In this document: positions 1-7,370 of the stretch, in pieces
How the letters are laid out: every line of letters starts with the position of its first letter
How positions within the stretch are numbered: position 1 is the first letter of the stretch
DNA from: Spirochaetales bacterium
GTDB taxonomy: Bacteria > Spirochaetota > Spirochaetia > SZUA-6 > DRHE01
Length of the DNA stretch: 38,887 bases
Assembly: GCA_030604195.1 (NCBI GenBank)
Contig: JAUVWI010000031.1
Coordinates: forward strand, 1-38,887
Direction of reading: 5' to 3'
Notes under the pieces: model-generated
Databases searched by the model: none
What the model was told of the DNA's origin: nothing
Seen by the model: the letters and a program-made list of their open reading frames with translations, nothing else
Program-made: the position numbers and the translations under genes

Positions 1-249
1 AATTTACACCAATTTTATCATATCAAACGGGCTGTGGTGCGTCTACTCATTTAAAAGACGAAAAAAAATCTATTTGTTTGTAAGTATCTATTGTGTGTGG
101 ATTTATAATTTATGCGTCAGTACTGTGTTTTTTTGGTTAAAACATTTCAGTTATGTAGCGAAAATCCTCATCTGCAGGGTCATAATCAACAAATGCCGGG
201 CACCTGTAGCTTTTTCTATAAAATTGATGCAGGAATGCCCGTGCTGAAC
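1..249. other. Non-coding stretch downstream of the BMC operon
   Basis: I see no gene here on either strand. It is AT-rich and lies after the last gene of the microcompartment operon. An imperfect hairpin can be drawn at about 198-240 (GGGCA and CCTG pairing with CAGG and TGCCC, with a bulge), but no T-run follows it on the minus strand, so I do not call it a terminator. The window starts inside this stretch. Confidence 0.4.
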
Positions 250-744
250 TTATGATTTCCCTAAGGAGATTCTTAGCAGCTTCACCGCCTCCTGCGGAGT
301 CTCAGCTTTTTTTATATCAAGCCGCCTCTCCCCGGTTTCCAGCTCCGGGAACTCCCAGGTGTTTATGCCGACCACCGGTATGTTATAGAGATTGGCAAAG
401 GCAATTTCAGAGAGAGTGCCGTGGCTTCCGGATATGGCAATCAACCCATTGCAGCTCTTAACTACAATACTGTTCCTTACTTCAGCCAAACCGGTAACAA
501 TAGAGTAGGAAAGAAAGGGATTACCATGCTTCCGGCAATTTCCGGGTAGAATACCCAGGGTAATACCGCCGCTGGTGAATGATCCCTCACAAGCCTTCTC
601 CATTACCCCTCCCATACCGCCGCAGACCAGTATCCAGCCCTGCACCGCTATCAGCCGTCCGGTTTCAAAGGCTGTTTCCCCGATCTCCCTGCTGCAGCTT
701 CTGGAGCCGATTACGCCAACATATACATTGCCTGTTGAGTGCAT
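250..744 (-). CDS. LOG/SLOG-fold protein (TIGR00725-like), last gene of BMC operon
   Basis: A 164-residue Rossmann-type protein of the LOG/lysine-decarboxylase-like superfamily. The nucleotide-binding loop GGMGGVM is at residues 42-48, and GSHGTLSE at 106-113 corresponds to the PGGxGTxxE motif of LOG enzymes. LOG and related SLOG enzymes hydrolyse nucleoside 5'-monophosphates to a base plus (deoxy)ribose-5-phosphate. The TIGR00725 subgroup has no settled function and lacks the exact PGG. The start is the ATG at 744, preceded by GAGGG and 16 bases after the stop of the kinase fusion; a longer reading frame would overlap that gene heavily. As a co-transcribed companion of deoC and rpiB it could supply pentose phosphate to the microcompartment, which is inference. 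No encapsulation peptide is visible. Confidence 0.75.
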   Translation of the reverse strand: MHSTGNVYVGVIGSRSCSREIGETAFETGRLIAVQGWILVCGGMGGVMEKACEGSFTSGGITLGILPGNCRKHGNPFLSYSIVTGLAEVRNSIVVKSCNGLIAISGSHGTLSEIAFANLYNIPVVGINTWEFPELETGERRLDIKKAETPQEAVKLLRISLGKS

Positions 745-760
745 TGTGCTTTTTCCCTCG

Positions 761-3484
761 TTAATCAGAATAGCCGCTGTTTTTAAGCAGCACACCGCTG
801 CCGGAAATGGGCTTGCAGAGCATAATGGAAACAGGTTTGTCATAGGGCCGGTAATAATGGTCGGTTAAGCTCCCGGCCAGCGCTGTAACCTGATCCTTAT
901 GAGCCAGAACCATCATACAGCCTCCAAGTCCGGCGCCGGCAAGCTGAGCCCCCACTATACCATCCGTGGCTAAGGCGATATCCACCATCTTATCGATTTC
1001 CGGCACACTGCAGCCATAGGCGCCCGGCTGCCACTGAAGCTGGGCGCGCATTACCCGCTCCGGATCGCCGCTCTCCAGGTCCTCAATCAGGTCAAGCAGG
1101 TAGCCGTTAGAGGTGGGAGAGCAGTAATTCCGCGCCTTACCCATAGAATCGAAAGAGGCAACCCGGTCACCGTTATGAGAAACGCTCATCAGACGCCCGA
1201 TCTCTTCCACCTCTTCCTTTTCCAATAATTCAGAAAAGAGACGGCTCCTCTCACATTCTGCAAGACCGAAGAGCACGACCCCCCTGATTGGATAGATACC
1301 GTCTTCAGGTTCTTTGTGGGTTTTGAAAAATACTTCCAGCTCCTCACCCGCCAGCGATGAGCGCAGTTCACCGCGGCTCGCCTGTTCGGGAAGGCGCAGC
1401 AGGATCTTATAGATCCAGCTTAAAGGCACACCCAGAGTACGGATGTTCACATCCCGCAGATGGTGAAGCAAATGATCATATTGAGGAAATATTTTCCTGA
1501 TCAACCGCAAGCCAATCCGGTAACAGGCAACCCGATGGTTGAATTGATCTTTGGCATTAGCGCTTTTTTGGGCCTTAATGCCGGAATCACATACGGCCAG
1601 AACATAATCCCTGGGAAAGGGAACAATCTTTTCTACGGCAAAATCAAAAAAGGTAACCTTAACCACCTTTCCTCTCTGCCCCAGTTTGATAGCCGCATGG
1701 TCGGCGCTGCCGCCCCGTGTGCCCACAAACCACTCCCCCTCACCGCAGAGGTCTACAAGTTGATTGGGAAAGGTATCGAGCTTATTTACAGCTACCATGG
1801 CCTCAGCCGCTCCCACAACTAAAGCCGAAGAAGAGCTCAACCCGGCCGCTACCGGGATATTGCCGGCAACGATCAGGTCGGCGCCGCGCAGCCCCCGGGT
1901 AACGAACTTCTTCTGAAGGCGTAAAACCGCGGCCTTAACATACTGCGCCCAATCACCGCCATAGCTGTGAGCCAGCCTGGAGACCTTCTCGCTGTTTACC
2001 AGGGATATCCAGTCATCCCAGGGAAGATCCGCAACCAGCTCACCTATGGAAAAATTGCGCTCGGGGAAACGTTCCTTATCAAGGTTGTAAAGCCATACCT
2101 GGTCGTCACTGCGGGGATGCACAGCCAGCAGGGTCTCATAGCCTATAGTCATCAGGTTGCAATGGCCGCCCTGGTGGTCGACATGGCGTCCCAGCATATT
2201 AACCCTTCCCGGAGAACGGACCAGGAGCACTTTCTCTTCGGGACCCAGCCTGTCTTTAGAATAATTCAACAATTCTATAAAGGATTGAATACGCTCCCGG
2301 ATAACCTCCGGATTATCACTGTAAAGTCCTGCCAACTCCTGCCAGAGCCTCCTGTTGCCCTTAATCCCATGCTGCCCACTTTTTTGAAAGCTTTCCAGCC
2401 AGTCAGCGATAGTGCGGGAAGCGTCTGAGCCATCGACCTCGGCTACTATCTGCCCTTTTTTCTTGGCCTGTACGTATGTTTCTATCTCTAGAAGTTCCGC
2501 AGGATCGTTAAAGGCCATTATATAGTTAGGGTTATCCACGTGCAGGGCCTGTACCCGGAAGAGGGGTTTGGAACCCTGACCAGCCTGGGCAAGGATAGTG
2601 ATCATATCTGGGAGATACTCCTCCCCCTGGGCATTATTGCGGTTCAACCTGGAGAGCGCATAATTCAAGGCAGCTGTCTTGACCAGGTAAACAGAAGAAT
2701 TGTTAAGGGGAGACGCGTCAACCTCCTGGGGTGAAAGCATTAGCACCTTGCCTGCCTGGTCGGAAAACTCAAAACGGGTCATTTCCGGTTTGATCCATGA
2801 AAGCAGCTCACCGGAAAGAGGTTCACGATTTTCCACTGCAACTGCCTGCCACAACTCGCCAAAGGCCAGGGCCGCTTTTTTGTCGCTGAAATCTTTCCTG
2901 ATAGTTTTTAGAATATCATCTCTGCTGATGGAGACTCCCTGTTCAGCACTATCCCTGATCTGAGCGTAAATACAGCGCTGCAGCACATCCCTGACCTCTA
3001 CATTTCCCATTACGGAGCCGTCACTGTACAACAGAACCCGGCCCGGGTCGGTAGGGCGTTTTTTGGGGCCCGTTAAAAATGCCAGATCACACTTACTGCT
3101 GTAAAAAAGATCAAAGAGTTTTTCCAGCACCACTGGTTCGATAACCCGGTCTCCGGCCACTACCAGCACTTCACCCTGCTCATCCAAAAGAGCCAGCGCC
3201 CCCGCTCCCTGCCGCGCGGCATGAGCTGTGCCTGATTGTTCCGCCTGGTAGACAAAAATAACCCCCTCATGCTCCCGGCCCACGGTTTCCACAACCTGGC
3301 CGGCCTGGGAGCCGACAACAACAATATGGCTGTTAATCCCGCACTCTTTATACACTTCAAGGTTACGGTTAATTGCCGGTTGACCATCTATTGGGAAACA
3401 TACCTTGTGCAGAGCGGCGGACTGCATGCGCGTGCCCTTGCCCGCAGCCAGTATAATCGAATATTTCGGCGCTCTCTTACCCAT
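761..3484 (-). CDS. Fusion: sugar nucleotidyltransferase + GHMP (galactokinase-like) sugar kinase
   Basis: A 907-residue two-domain protein. Residues about 7-340 are an NTP-transferase domain starting with the pyrophosphorylase signature LAAGKGTRM and a lysine in HKVCFP at 26-31, as in GlmU-type enzymes. After a linker (about 345-415) comes a GHMP kinase of the galactokinase type: the substrate motif GRVNMLGRHVDHQGG at 426-440, the ATP loop PVAAGLSSSSA at 544-554, the probable catalytic Asp in GGSADHAA near 595, and motif 3 GAGLGGC at 850-856. By family, the kinase would phosphorylate a sugar, probably at C1, and the N-terminal domain would make or break an NDP-sugar, like Fkp but with the domains in this order. 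It starts 6 bases after deoC, so it is translated from the BMC operon. The sugar is unknown. There is no obvious Shine-Dalgarno, and no BMC targeting helix is seen. Confidence 0.85.
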   Translation of the reverse strand: MGKRAPKYSIILAAGKGTRMQSAALHKVCFPIDGQPAINRNLEVYKECGINSHIVVVGSQAGQVVETVGREHEGVIFVYQAEQSGTAHAARQGAGALALLDEQGEVLVVAGDRVIEPVVLEKLFDLFYSSKCDLAFLTGPKKRPTDPGRVLLYSDGSVMGNVEVRDVLQRCIYAQIRDSAEQGVSISRDDILKTIRKDFSDKKAALAFGELWQAVAVENREPLSGELLSWIKPEMTRFEFSDQAGKVLMLSPQEVDASPLNNSSVYLVKTAALNYALSRLNRNNAQGEEYLPDMITILAQAGQGSKPLFRVQALHVDNPNYIMAFNDPAELLEIETYVQAKKKGQIVAEVDGSDASRTIADWLESFQKSGQHGIKGNRRLWQELAGLYSDNPEVIRERIQSFIELLNYSKDRLGPEEKVLLVRSPGRVNMLGRHVDHQGGHCNLMTIGYETLLAVHPRSDDQVWLYNLDKERFPERNFSIGELVADLPWDDWISLVNSEKVSRLAHSYGGDWAQYVKAAVLRLQKKFVTRGLRGADLIVAGNIPVAAGLSSSSALVVGAAEAMVAVNKLDTFPNQLVDLCGEGEWFVGTRGGSADHAAIKLGQRGKVVKVTFFDFAVEKIVPFPRDYVLAVCDSGIKAQKSANAKDQFNHRVACYRIGLRLIRKIFPQYDHLLHHLRDVNIRTLGVPLSWIYKILLRLPEQASRGELRSSLAGEELEVFFKTHKEPEDGIYPIRGVVLFGLAECERSRLFSELLEKEEVEEIGRLMSVSHNGDRVASFDSMGKARNYCSPTSNGYLLDLIEDLESGDPERVMRAQLQWQPGAYGCSVPEIDKMVDIALATDGIVGAQLAGAGLGGCMMVLAHKDQVTALAGSLTDHYYRPYDKPVSIMLCKPISGSGVLLKNSGYSD

Positions 3485-3490
3485 ACCGCG

Positions 3491-4282
3491 CTAGTAATCT
3501 TGATCGCTTTTTTTTCCGGTTACAATGGCCACTCCCGAACTGGCGCCCAACCGGGTAGCTCCGGCCGCGATCATGGCCTTAGCATCTTCAAAGCTGCGCA
3601 CACCGCCGGCCGCTTTTACCCCCATTTCCGGACCCACGGTACGCCGCATCAGGGCGATATCTTCAGGGGTGGCTCCGGCCTTTGCAAAACCGGTGGAGGT
3701 TTTTACAAAAGCAGCGCCGCATTTTTTGACTATCTGGCAGGCCAGCACCTTCTCTTCTTCGGTAAGCAGGGCGGTTTCAATGATTACCTTGGTTACCGTG
3801 GTGGGACGGCAGGCTCTCAGGACCCAGCGGATGTCATCCTCCACTTTTTTAAGATCCCCGGATTTTAACGCCCCCACATTGATCACCATATCGATCTCGT
3901 CAGCTCCATTCTCTATGGCGTTACGGGTTTCGAAGCCCTTGGAGCGGCTCTCCATGGCGCCCAATGGGAAGCCCACAACCGCGCAGACTTTCACGCCCGT
4001 GCCGCGCAGCTTGCGCGCACAGTAGGAAACCCAGGAGGTATTCACACAGACCGAATAGAAGTGATACTCCGCCGCTTCAGAGCAGAGTTGATCCATCTGG
4101 GCCTGAGTGGCATCCGGTTTAAGCAGGGTATGATCTATGTAGGGCGCGATATCCGCAGGAGTAAGCGCCTTGCCACTGTTTTTGCTGCCGGCAGTTTTTT
4201 CACTACCCTTCTCAGGAGCGCTCTCTTTAAGCCTGGCAATAACCTCGCTGGTTATTTTTTCAATCAGTTCTTTTTGATCCAT
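3491..4282 (-). CDS. deoC: Deoxyribose-phosphate aldolase, BMC-targeted
   Basis: A 263-residue class I aldolase that cleaves 2-deoxyribose-5-phosphate to acetaldehyde and glyceraldehyde-3-phosphate. The Schiff-base lysine is K194 in FVKTSTGF, the second active-site lysine is K223 in GVKAAGG, and the catalytic Asp lies in [11 protein letters not shown] (about 129-139). The first 20 residues ([20 protein letters not shown]) form an amphipathic helix followed by a Lys/Ser/Gly-rich linker to residue 40. Household DeoC proteins lack this; it is the typical form of a BMC encapsulation peptide. The ATG is preceded by AAAGGA and lies one base after the rpiB stop. It is probably the signature enzyme: its acetaldehyde would be the volatile intermediate passed to the dehydrogenase encoded upstream. 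Confidence 0.95.
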   Translation of the reverse strand: MDQKELIEKITSEVIARLKESAPEKGSEKTAGSKNSGKALTPADIAPYIDHTLLKPDATQAQMDQLCSEAAEYHFYSVCVNTSWVSYCARKLRGTGVKVCAVVGFPLGAMESRSKGFETRNAIENGADEIDMVINVGALKSGDLKKVEDDIRWVLRACRPTTVTKVIIETALLTEEEKVLACQIVKKCGAAFVKTSTGFAKAGATPEDIALMRRTVGPEMGVKAAGGVRSFEDAKAMIAAGATRLGASSGVAIVTGKKSDQDY

Positions 4283-4283
4283 A

Positions 4284-4823
4284 TTAAGTGATCCTTTCTA
4301 CAGCCATCATCTTATTGATCCGGCTCCAATGCCGGCCGCCGGCGAAACGGGTTTCCAGCCAGACCCTGGCCATTTCACAGAGCTCATCAGGAGCATGTAA
4401 AGGACCGCCCAGGGTCAGGACATTGGCGTTATTGTGCTCCCGGCTGTTGGTAATTGTCTTCATATTATAACATAGCGCGGCTCTTATGCCCCGCACCTTG
4501 TTGCATACTATGCTTGAACCTATGCCCGCGCCGTCGATCATAATACCCCGCTCACAATCTCCGCTCGCCACCTTTTTTGCCACTTTCACCGCAAAATCAG
4601 TATAATCGACACTATCCCTGCTGTCAGTGCCTACATCGGTGACCCGGTAACCAAGGGTTTTGAGATATTGCTTCAATATTTCCTTTGCCTCAAAGCCTCC
4701 GTGATCAGAGCCCACAGCCACGCGCAGGACATTGTCTTTTTTATTAATATTGGCAGTTTCCGGATTGCTCGCTGAATGGAGCTCGCCTACCACCTTTCTG
4801 ACAATTTCATTTATCTCAACCAT
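4284..4823 (-). CDS. rpiB: RpiB/LacAB-family sugar-phosphate isomerase, BMC-targeted
   Basis: A 179-residue ribose-5-phosphate isomerase B-type protein with an added N-terminus. Residues 1-17 ([17 protein letters not shown]) form a short amphipathic helix, then a linker to about residue 30, consistent with an encapsulation peptide. The RpiB core follows: GSDHGG with D40/H41, [10 protein letters not shown] with H130, and phosphate-binding arginines in GGRHWSR. The position of the catalytic Cys in E. coli RpiB (LICGTG) is Asp here (MIDGAG, D97). Actinobacterial RpiB uses Glu from a different position, so a carboxylate base is conceivable, but the substrate may also differ from ribose-5-phosphate. 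It sits between the BMC-P genes and deoC. It probably interconverts a sugar phosphate before the aldolase step. Confidence 0.88.
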   Translation of the reverse strand: MVEINEIVRKVVGELHSASNPETANINKKDNVLRVAVGSDHGGFEAKEILKQYLKTLGYRVTDVGTDSRDSVDYTDFAVKVAKKVASGDCERGIMIDGAGIGSSIVCNKVRGIRAALCYNMKTITNSREHNNANVLTLGGPLHAPDELCEMARVWLETRFAGGRHWSRINKMMAVERIT

Positions 4824-4825
4824 GA

Positions 4826-5098
4826 TTAATTCCCCTTAACCACTTCATCCACAACACCAACCACCACCGTCCGCACCGGAGCTGCGGGGTCTCCCAAAAT
4901 CATTCGCGCCGAATTACCTTCATCAAGAACTAAAACCGTGTCCCCGGTTCCGGCCTGAACCATGTCAATAGCCAGCAGACTTTTGCCTGCCGGGTCCAGC
5001 CGGTCGTTAAGCGGTTGAACGATCAATATTTTATATCCCTCTAAAACCTCGAGCTTCATAGTAGATACTACAGTTCCCGTAACTCTTGCCAGCACCAT
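4826..5098 (-). CDS. BMC-P pentameric vertex protein (EutN/CcmL family), copy 4
   Basis: A 90-residue EutN/CcmL-family protein that caps icosahedral vertices of the shell. It shows the family start LARVTGTVVST, a central QPLNDRLDPAG region, the turn MVQAGTGDTVLVLDEGNSAR and the closing VVGVVDEV. It begins one base after the preceding BMC-P gene and stops two bases before rpiB, so the three are tightly coupled. It resembles the other BMC-P proteins in length and motifs but not in detail; it shares the LxPLxDxL pattern with its immediate neighbour, so these two probably arose by tandem duplication. Confidence 0.93.
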   Translation of the reverse strand: MVLARVTGTVVSTMKLEVLEGYKILIVQPLNDRLDPAGKSLLAIDMVQAGTGDTVLVLDEGNSARMILGDPAAPVRTVVVGVVDEVVKGN

Positions 5099-5099
5099 T

Positions 5100-5372
5100 T
5101 CAGCCTTCTTCCCTTTCCACCCGGTCGACTATTCCCATAATAGTGGCATCCGAAGGATTAAACCAGTTATCGAGTGCTAAAGCCGCTTCCCGCCCTCCCT
5201 CAAACATTACCACATCACCAATCCCGGCCTGTACAGTGTCGCAGGCCGCAATAGGAATGCCGGAGTCTTTAAGCTTCTCATCCAGCGGTTGCAGCAGCAG
5301 GAGCTTGACCCCCTCTAGAGAAATTTCTTTGCGGCTGCAAACTACGGTGCCGATAACTTTTCCCAGTTTCAT
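5100..5372 (-). CDS. BMC-P pentameric vertex protein (EutN/CcmL family), copy 3
   Basis: A 90-residue BMC-P protein: KVIGTVVCSRKEISLEG at the N-terminus, LLQPLDEKLKDSG in the middle, then the pentamer turn TVQAGIGDVVMFEGGREA and the end ATIMGIVDRVE. It lies 8 bases after the aldehyde dehydrogenase stop and one base before the next BMC-P gene. Encoding two pentamer proteins between the dehydrogenase and the isomerase suggests that vertices are built from several isoforms, or that one has a non-vertex role. Assembly itself cannot be read from sequence. Confidence 0.93.
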   Translation of the reverse strand: MKLGKVIGTVVCSRKEISLEGVKLLLLQPLDEKLKDSGIPIAACDTVQAGIGDVVMFEGGREAALALDNWFNPSDATIMGIVDRVEREEG

Positions 5373-5380
5373 TTCTTCCC

Positions 5381-6820
5381 CTATACAATTCTGAAATAAT
5401 CAATCAGAGCGCAGCGCCTTTCCCGCGTGAAGGTACGCGCCCTGGTAAAGCCTTCGCCCGTGGGGCTGGCAATGGTAAAAGAGGTAAAGCCGGCGCCGCC
5501 GTTACCCAGACCGTTATAGGATGAACCATTCTTAACAAAGAGGGAACAGTTCATCACCCTGGCCATCCTGGAAAGTTTTTCAATATTAAGGGAGTGCATA
5601 ACTGCGGTATGACGAAACCCGTGCTCGCACTCTACGGCAAAATCTATAGCTTCATCGCAGTCAGCCATTCTGACCAGAGGAATTACCGGCATCAACTGTT
5701 CAGTCCATACCAGGGGATGATCACGGTTTACTTCACAGAGCAGGATTCGGGTTTCGTCCGGAACCTCTATGGACGCGGCCCGGGCTATAACCTGTGCGTC
5801 TTTACCCACAAACTCCTTGTTGGCCATGCCTTCATGGCCGGCTCTTCCCGGATCGGCAATCACCATTTTGGTTATTCGTTCAGTCTGTTCCCTGGTGAGC
5901 ATAAAAGCGGAGTTTTTTTTCATCTCCGCGATCAACTCATCCGCTATGGAGTCAACAGCCAGGATTTCCTTTTCGCAGATGCAGACAATATTATTATCAA
6001 AGCCGGCGCCATTCACAATATCGCGTCCGGCCTTGACCAGATCTGCAGTCTCATCCACCACGCAGGGAGGATTGCCCGGTCCGGCAGCAATAACCTTTTT
6101 AGAGTTGCTCATGGCCGCTTTAACCACAGCAGGTCCGCCCGTTACCACCAGCAGCGAAACCCGTGGGTCTTTCATCAACGCTTGAGCTGTTTCTAAAGTG
6201 GGGCCGGCTGGCGCACAGACCAGGTTGGCCGGACCGCCGCATTTAATGATTGCTTCATTGAGCAGGGTAATGGTAAAAGCGGATACGCCGCCGGCTGCGG
6301 GATGGGAATTGAAGACTACCGAATTGCCCCCTGAGATCATACCGATAGCATTATTGATAATGGTCTCGGTGGGATTGGTGCTTGGAGCAATAGCCCCGAT
6401 AACCCCATAGGAAGCTCTTTCCACCAGGGTCAAACCGTGATCATCGGTATAGGCTAAGGGCTCCAGGTCCTCCGGTCCCGGCGTACTCAGGGCAGCCAGC
6501 CGGTTTTTGGCTACCTTATGCTCTATCCGGCCCATGCCCGTTTCCTCGACAGCCATCCGGGCAAGTTCCTCCAGATTATCGCAGATAGTATTTCGCATGC
6601 ACCGGACAATTTCACGGCGCTTTTCCAGGGTCATGCTCATCAATTCCAGGTGTGCTTGTGCAGCTGCGTTAAGGGCTCCATCCAGATCCGTAAATATTCC
6701 GGTTCCATCCCGACCGGCTGCTGTTATATTGCCGGCTGCCGTTAAACCGGAACCCGAAAGATCCAGTTCCCGGACAATTTCTCCAACCAGGCGGTGAATA
6801 TTTTCTTCATTTATTTCCAT
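5381..6820 (-). CDS. CoA-acylating aldehyde dehydrogenase (PduP/EutE-type), BMC-targeted
   Basis: A 479-residue NAD-dependent aldehyde dehydrogenase of the PduP/EutE branch, which converts an aldehyde plus CoA to acyl-CoA. The catalytic cysteine is C280 in GFDNNIVC, followed by EKE as in PduP and EutE. The cofactor region VIGAIAPSTNPTET is at about 140-153. Residues 1-20 (MEINEENIHRLVGEIVRELD) are an amphipathic encapsulation-type helix, joined to the enzyme by a Gly/Ala-rich linker. The ATG at 6820 was chosen because AAGGAG lies about 10 bases upstream; it overlaps the pduT-like gene by 14 bases. With DeoC in the operon, acetaldehyde to acetyl-CoA is the likely reaction. No phosphotransacylase or alcohol dehydrogenase is encoded in this window. 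Confidence 0.95.
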   Translation of the reverse strand: MEINEENIHRLVGEIVRELDLSGSGLTAAGNITAAGRDGTGIFTDLDGALNAAAQAHLELMSMTLEKRREIVRCMRNTICDNLEELARMAVEETGMGRIEHKVAKNRLAALSTPGPEDLEPLAYTDDHGLTLVERASYGVIGAIAPSTNPTETIINNAIGMISGGNSVVFNSHPAAGGVSAFTITLLNEAIIKCGGPANLVCAPAGPTLETAQALMKDPRVSLLVVTGGPAVVKAAMSNSKKVIAAGPGNPPCVVDETADLVKAGRDIVNGAGFDNNIVCICEKEILAVDSIADELIAEMKKNSAFMLTREQTERITKMVIADPGRAGHEGMANKEFVGKDAQVIARAASIEVPDETRILLCEVNRDHPLVWTEQLMPVIPLVRMADCDEAIDFAVECEHGFRHTAVMHSLNIEKLSRMARVMNCSLFVKNGSSYNGLGNGGAGFTSFTIASPTGEGFTRARTFTRERRCALIDYFRIV

Positions 6821-7370
6821 GGATAATAAACTCCTTAATATCCGGATGGGGCTGGGCAATGATCACCTCTGAACACAACAAACCCTTTTCCTTGATCTGC
6901 TGAACACCCGCCTGCATAGCCGCCTCAACAGATTCCACAGCGCCCATAAGCTTAACATAGGATTTGCCGCCGATTCCTGAGGCGGTTTTTATTTCCAATA
7001 GCTGAATGCCGGCTCTCTTAGCGGCAATATCCGCGGCTTCAATGCCGGCAGTTGCTGAAAAGGACTCAATTATGCCCAGGGCATCCCAAACCTTACACTC
7101 AGCTTTGCCTTCGAGGGCCGGAATAACCTGTTTATGGAGATTGGTAATCAGCAGCTCATCAATCAGAAACTTAAGACCGGTTTCTTTTCCCCAACTGAAC
7201 GCGGCTTCTGTTGAGGCTACATCGCCGGTGAACAGGATCAGGAATTTACCGGGACAGATTGTTTTGGCTTCCAGCACCTTTACCGGCGCTTTTTTAACAA
7301 TAGCATCCAGCGCCCGGATACCAACAGCAATACTATTGAATTCTAAAACAGCAATTACCCCGTTGTTCAT
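6807..7370 (-). CDS. pduT: PduT-like tandem BMC-domain trimer with Fe-S pore cysteine
   Basis: A 187-residue BMC-T shell protein made of two BMC domains (about 3-90 and 95-180). The motif KTICPGKF with C39 matches the region of PduT whose cysteine coordinates a [4Fe-4S] cluster at the trimer pore. The second domain has GIGGKSYVKLMG and ends with EKGLLCSEVIIAQPH, also PduT-like. In the Pdu system PduT is thought to pass electrons through the shell to or from PduS. Here the gene overlaps the pduS-like gene by 4 bases (ATGA), supporting the same partnership. Its 3' end overlaps the aldehyde dehydrogenase start by 14 bases. Confidence 0.93.
   Translation of the reverse strand: MNNGVIAVLEFNSIAVGIRALDAIVKKAPVKVLEAKTICPGKFLILFTGDVASTEAAFSWGKETGLKFLIDELLITNLHKQVIPALEGKAECKVWDALGIIESFSATAGIEAADIAAKRAGIQLLEIKTASGIGGKSYVKLMGAVESVEAAMQAGVQQIKEKGLLCSEVIIAQPHPDIKEFIIHGNK

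Noticed and set aside
1460-2428. Plus-strand open frames inside the kinase fusion
   Set aside because: They lie opposite a gene with intact family motifs along its length and show no motifs or ribosome sites of their own.
5594-6196. Plus-strand 200-codon frame opposite the aldehyde dehydrogenase
   Set aside because: Antisense shadow; the minus-strand protein carries the catalytic Cys and family motifs throughout.
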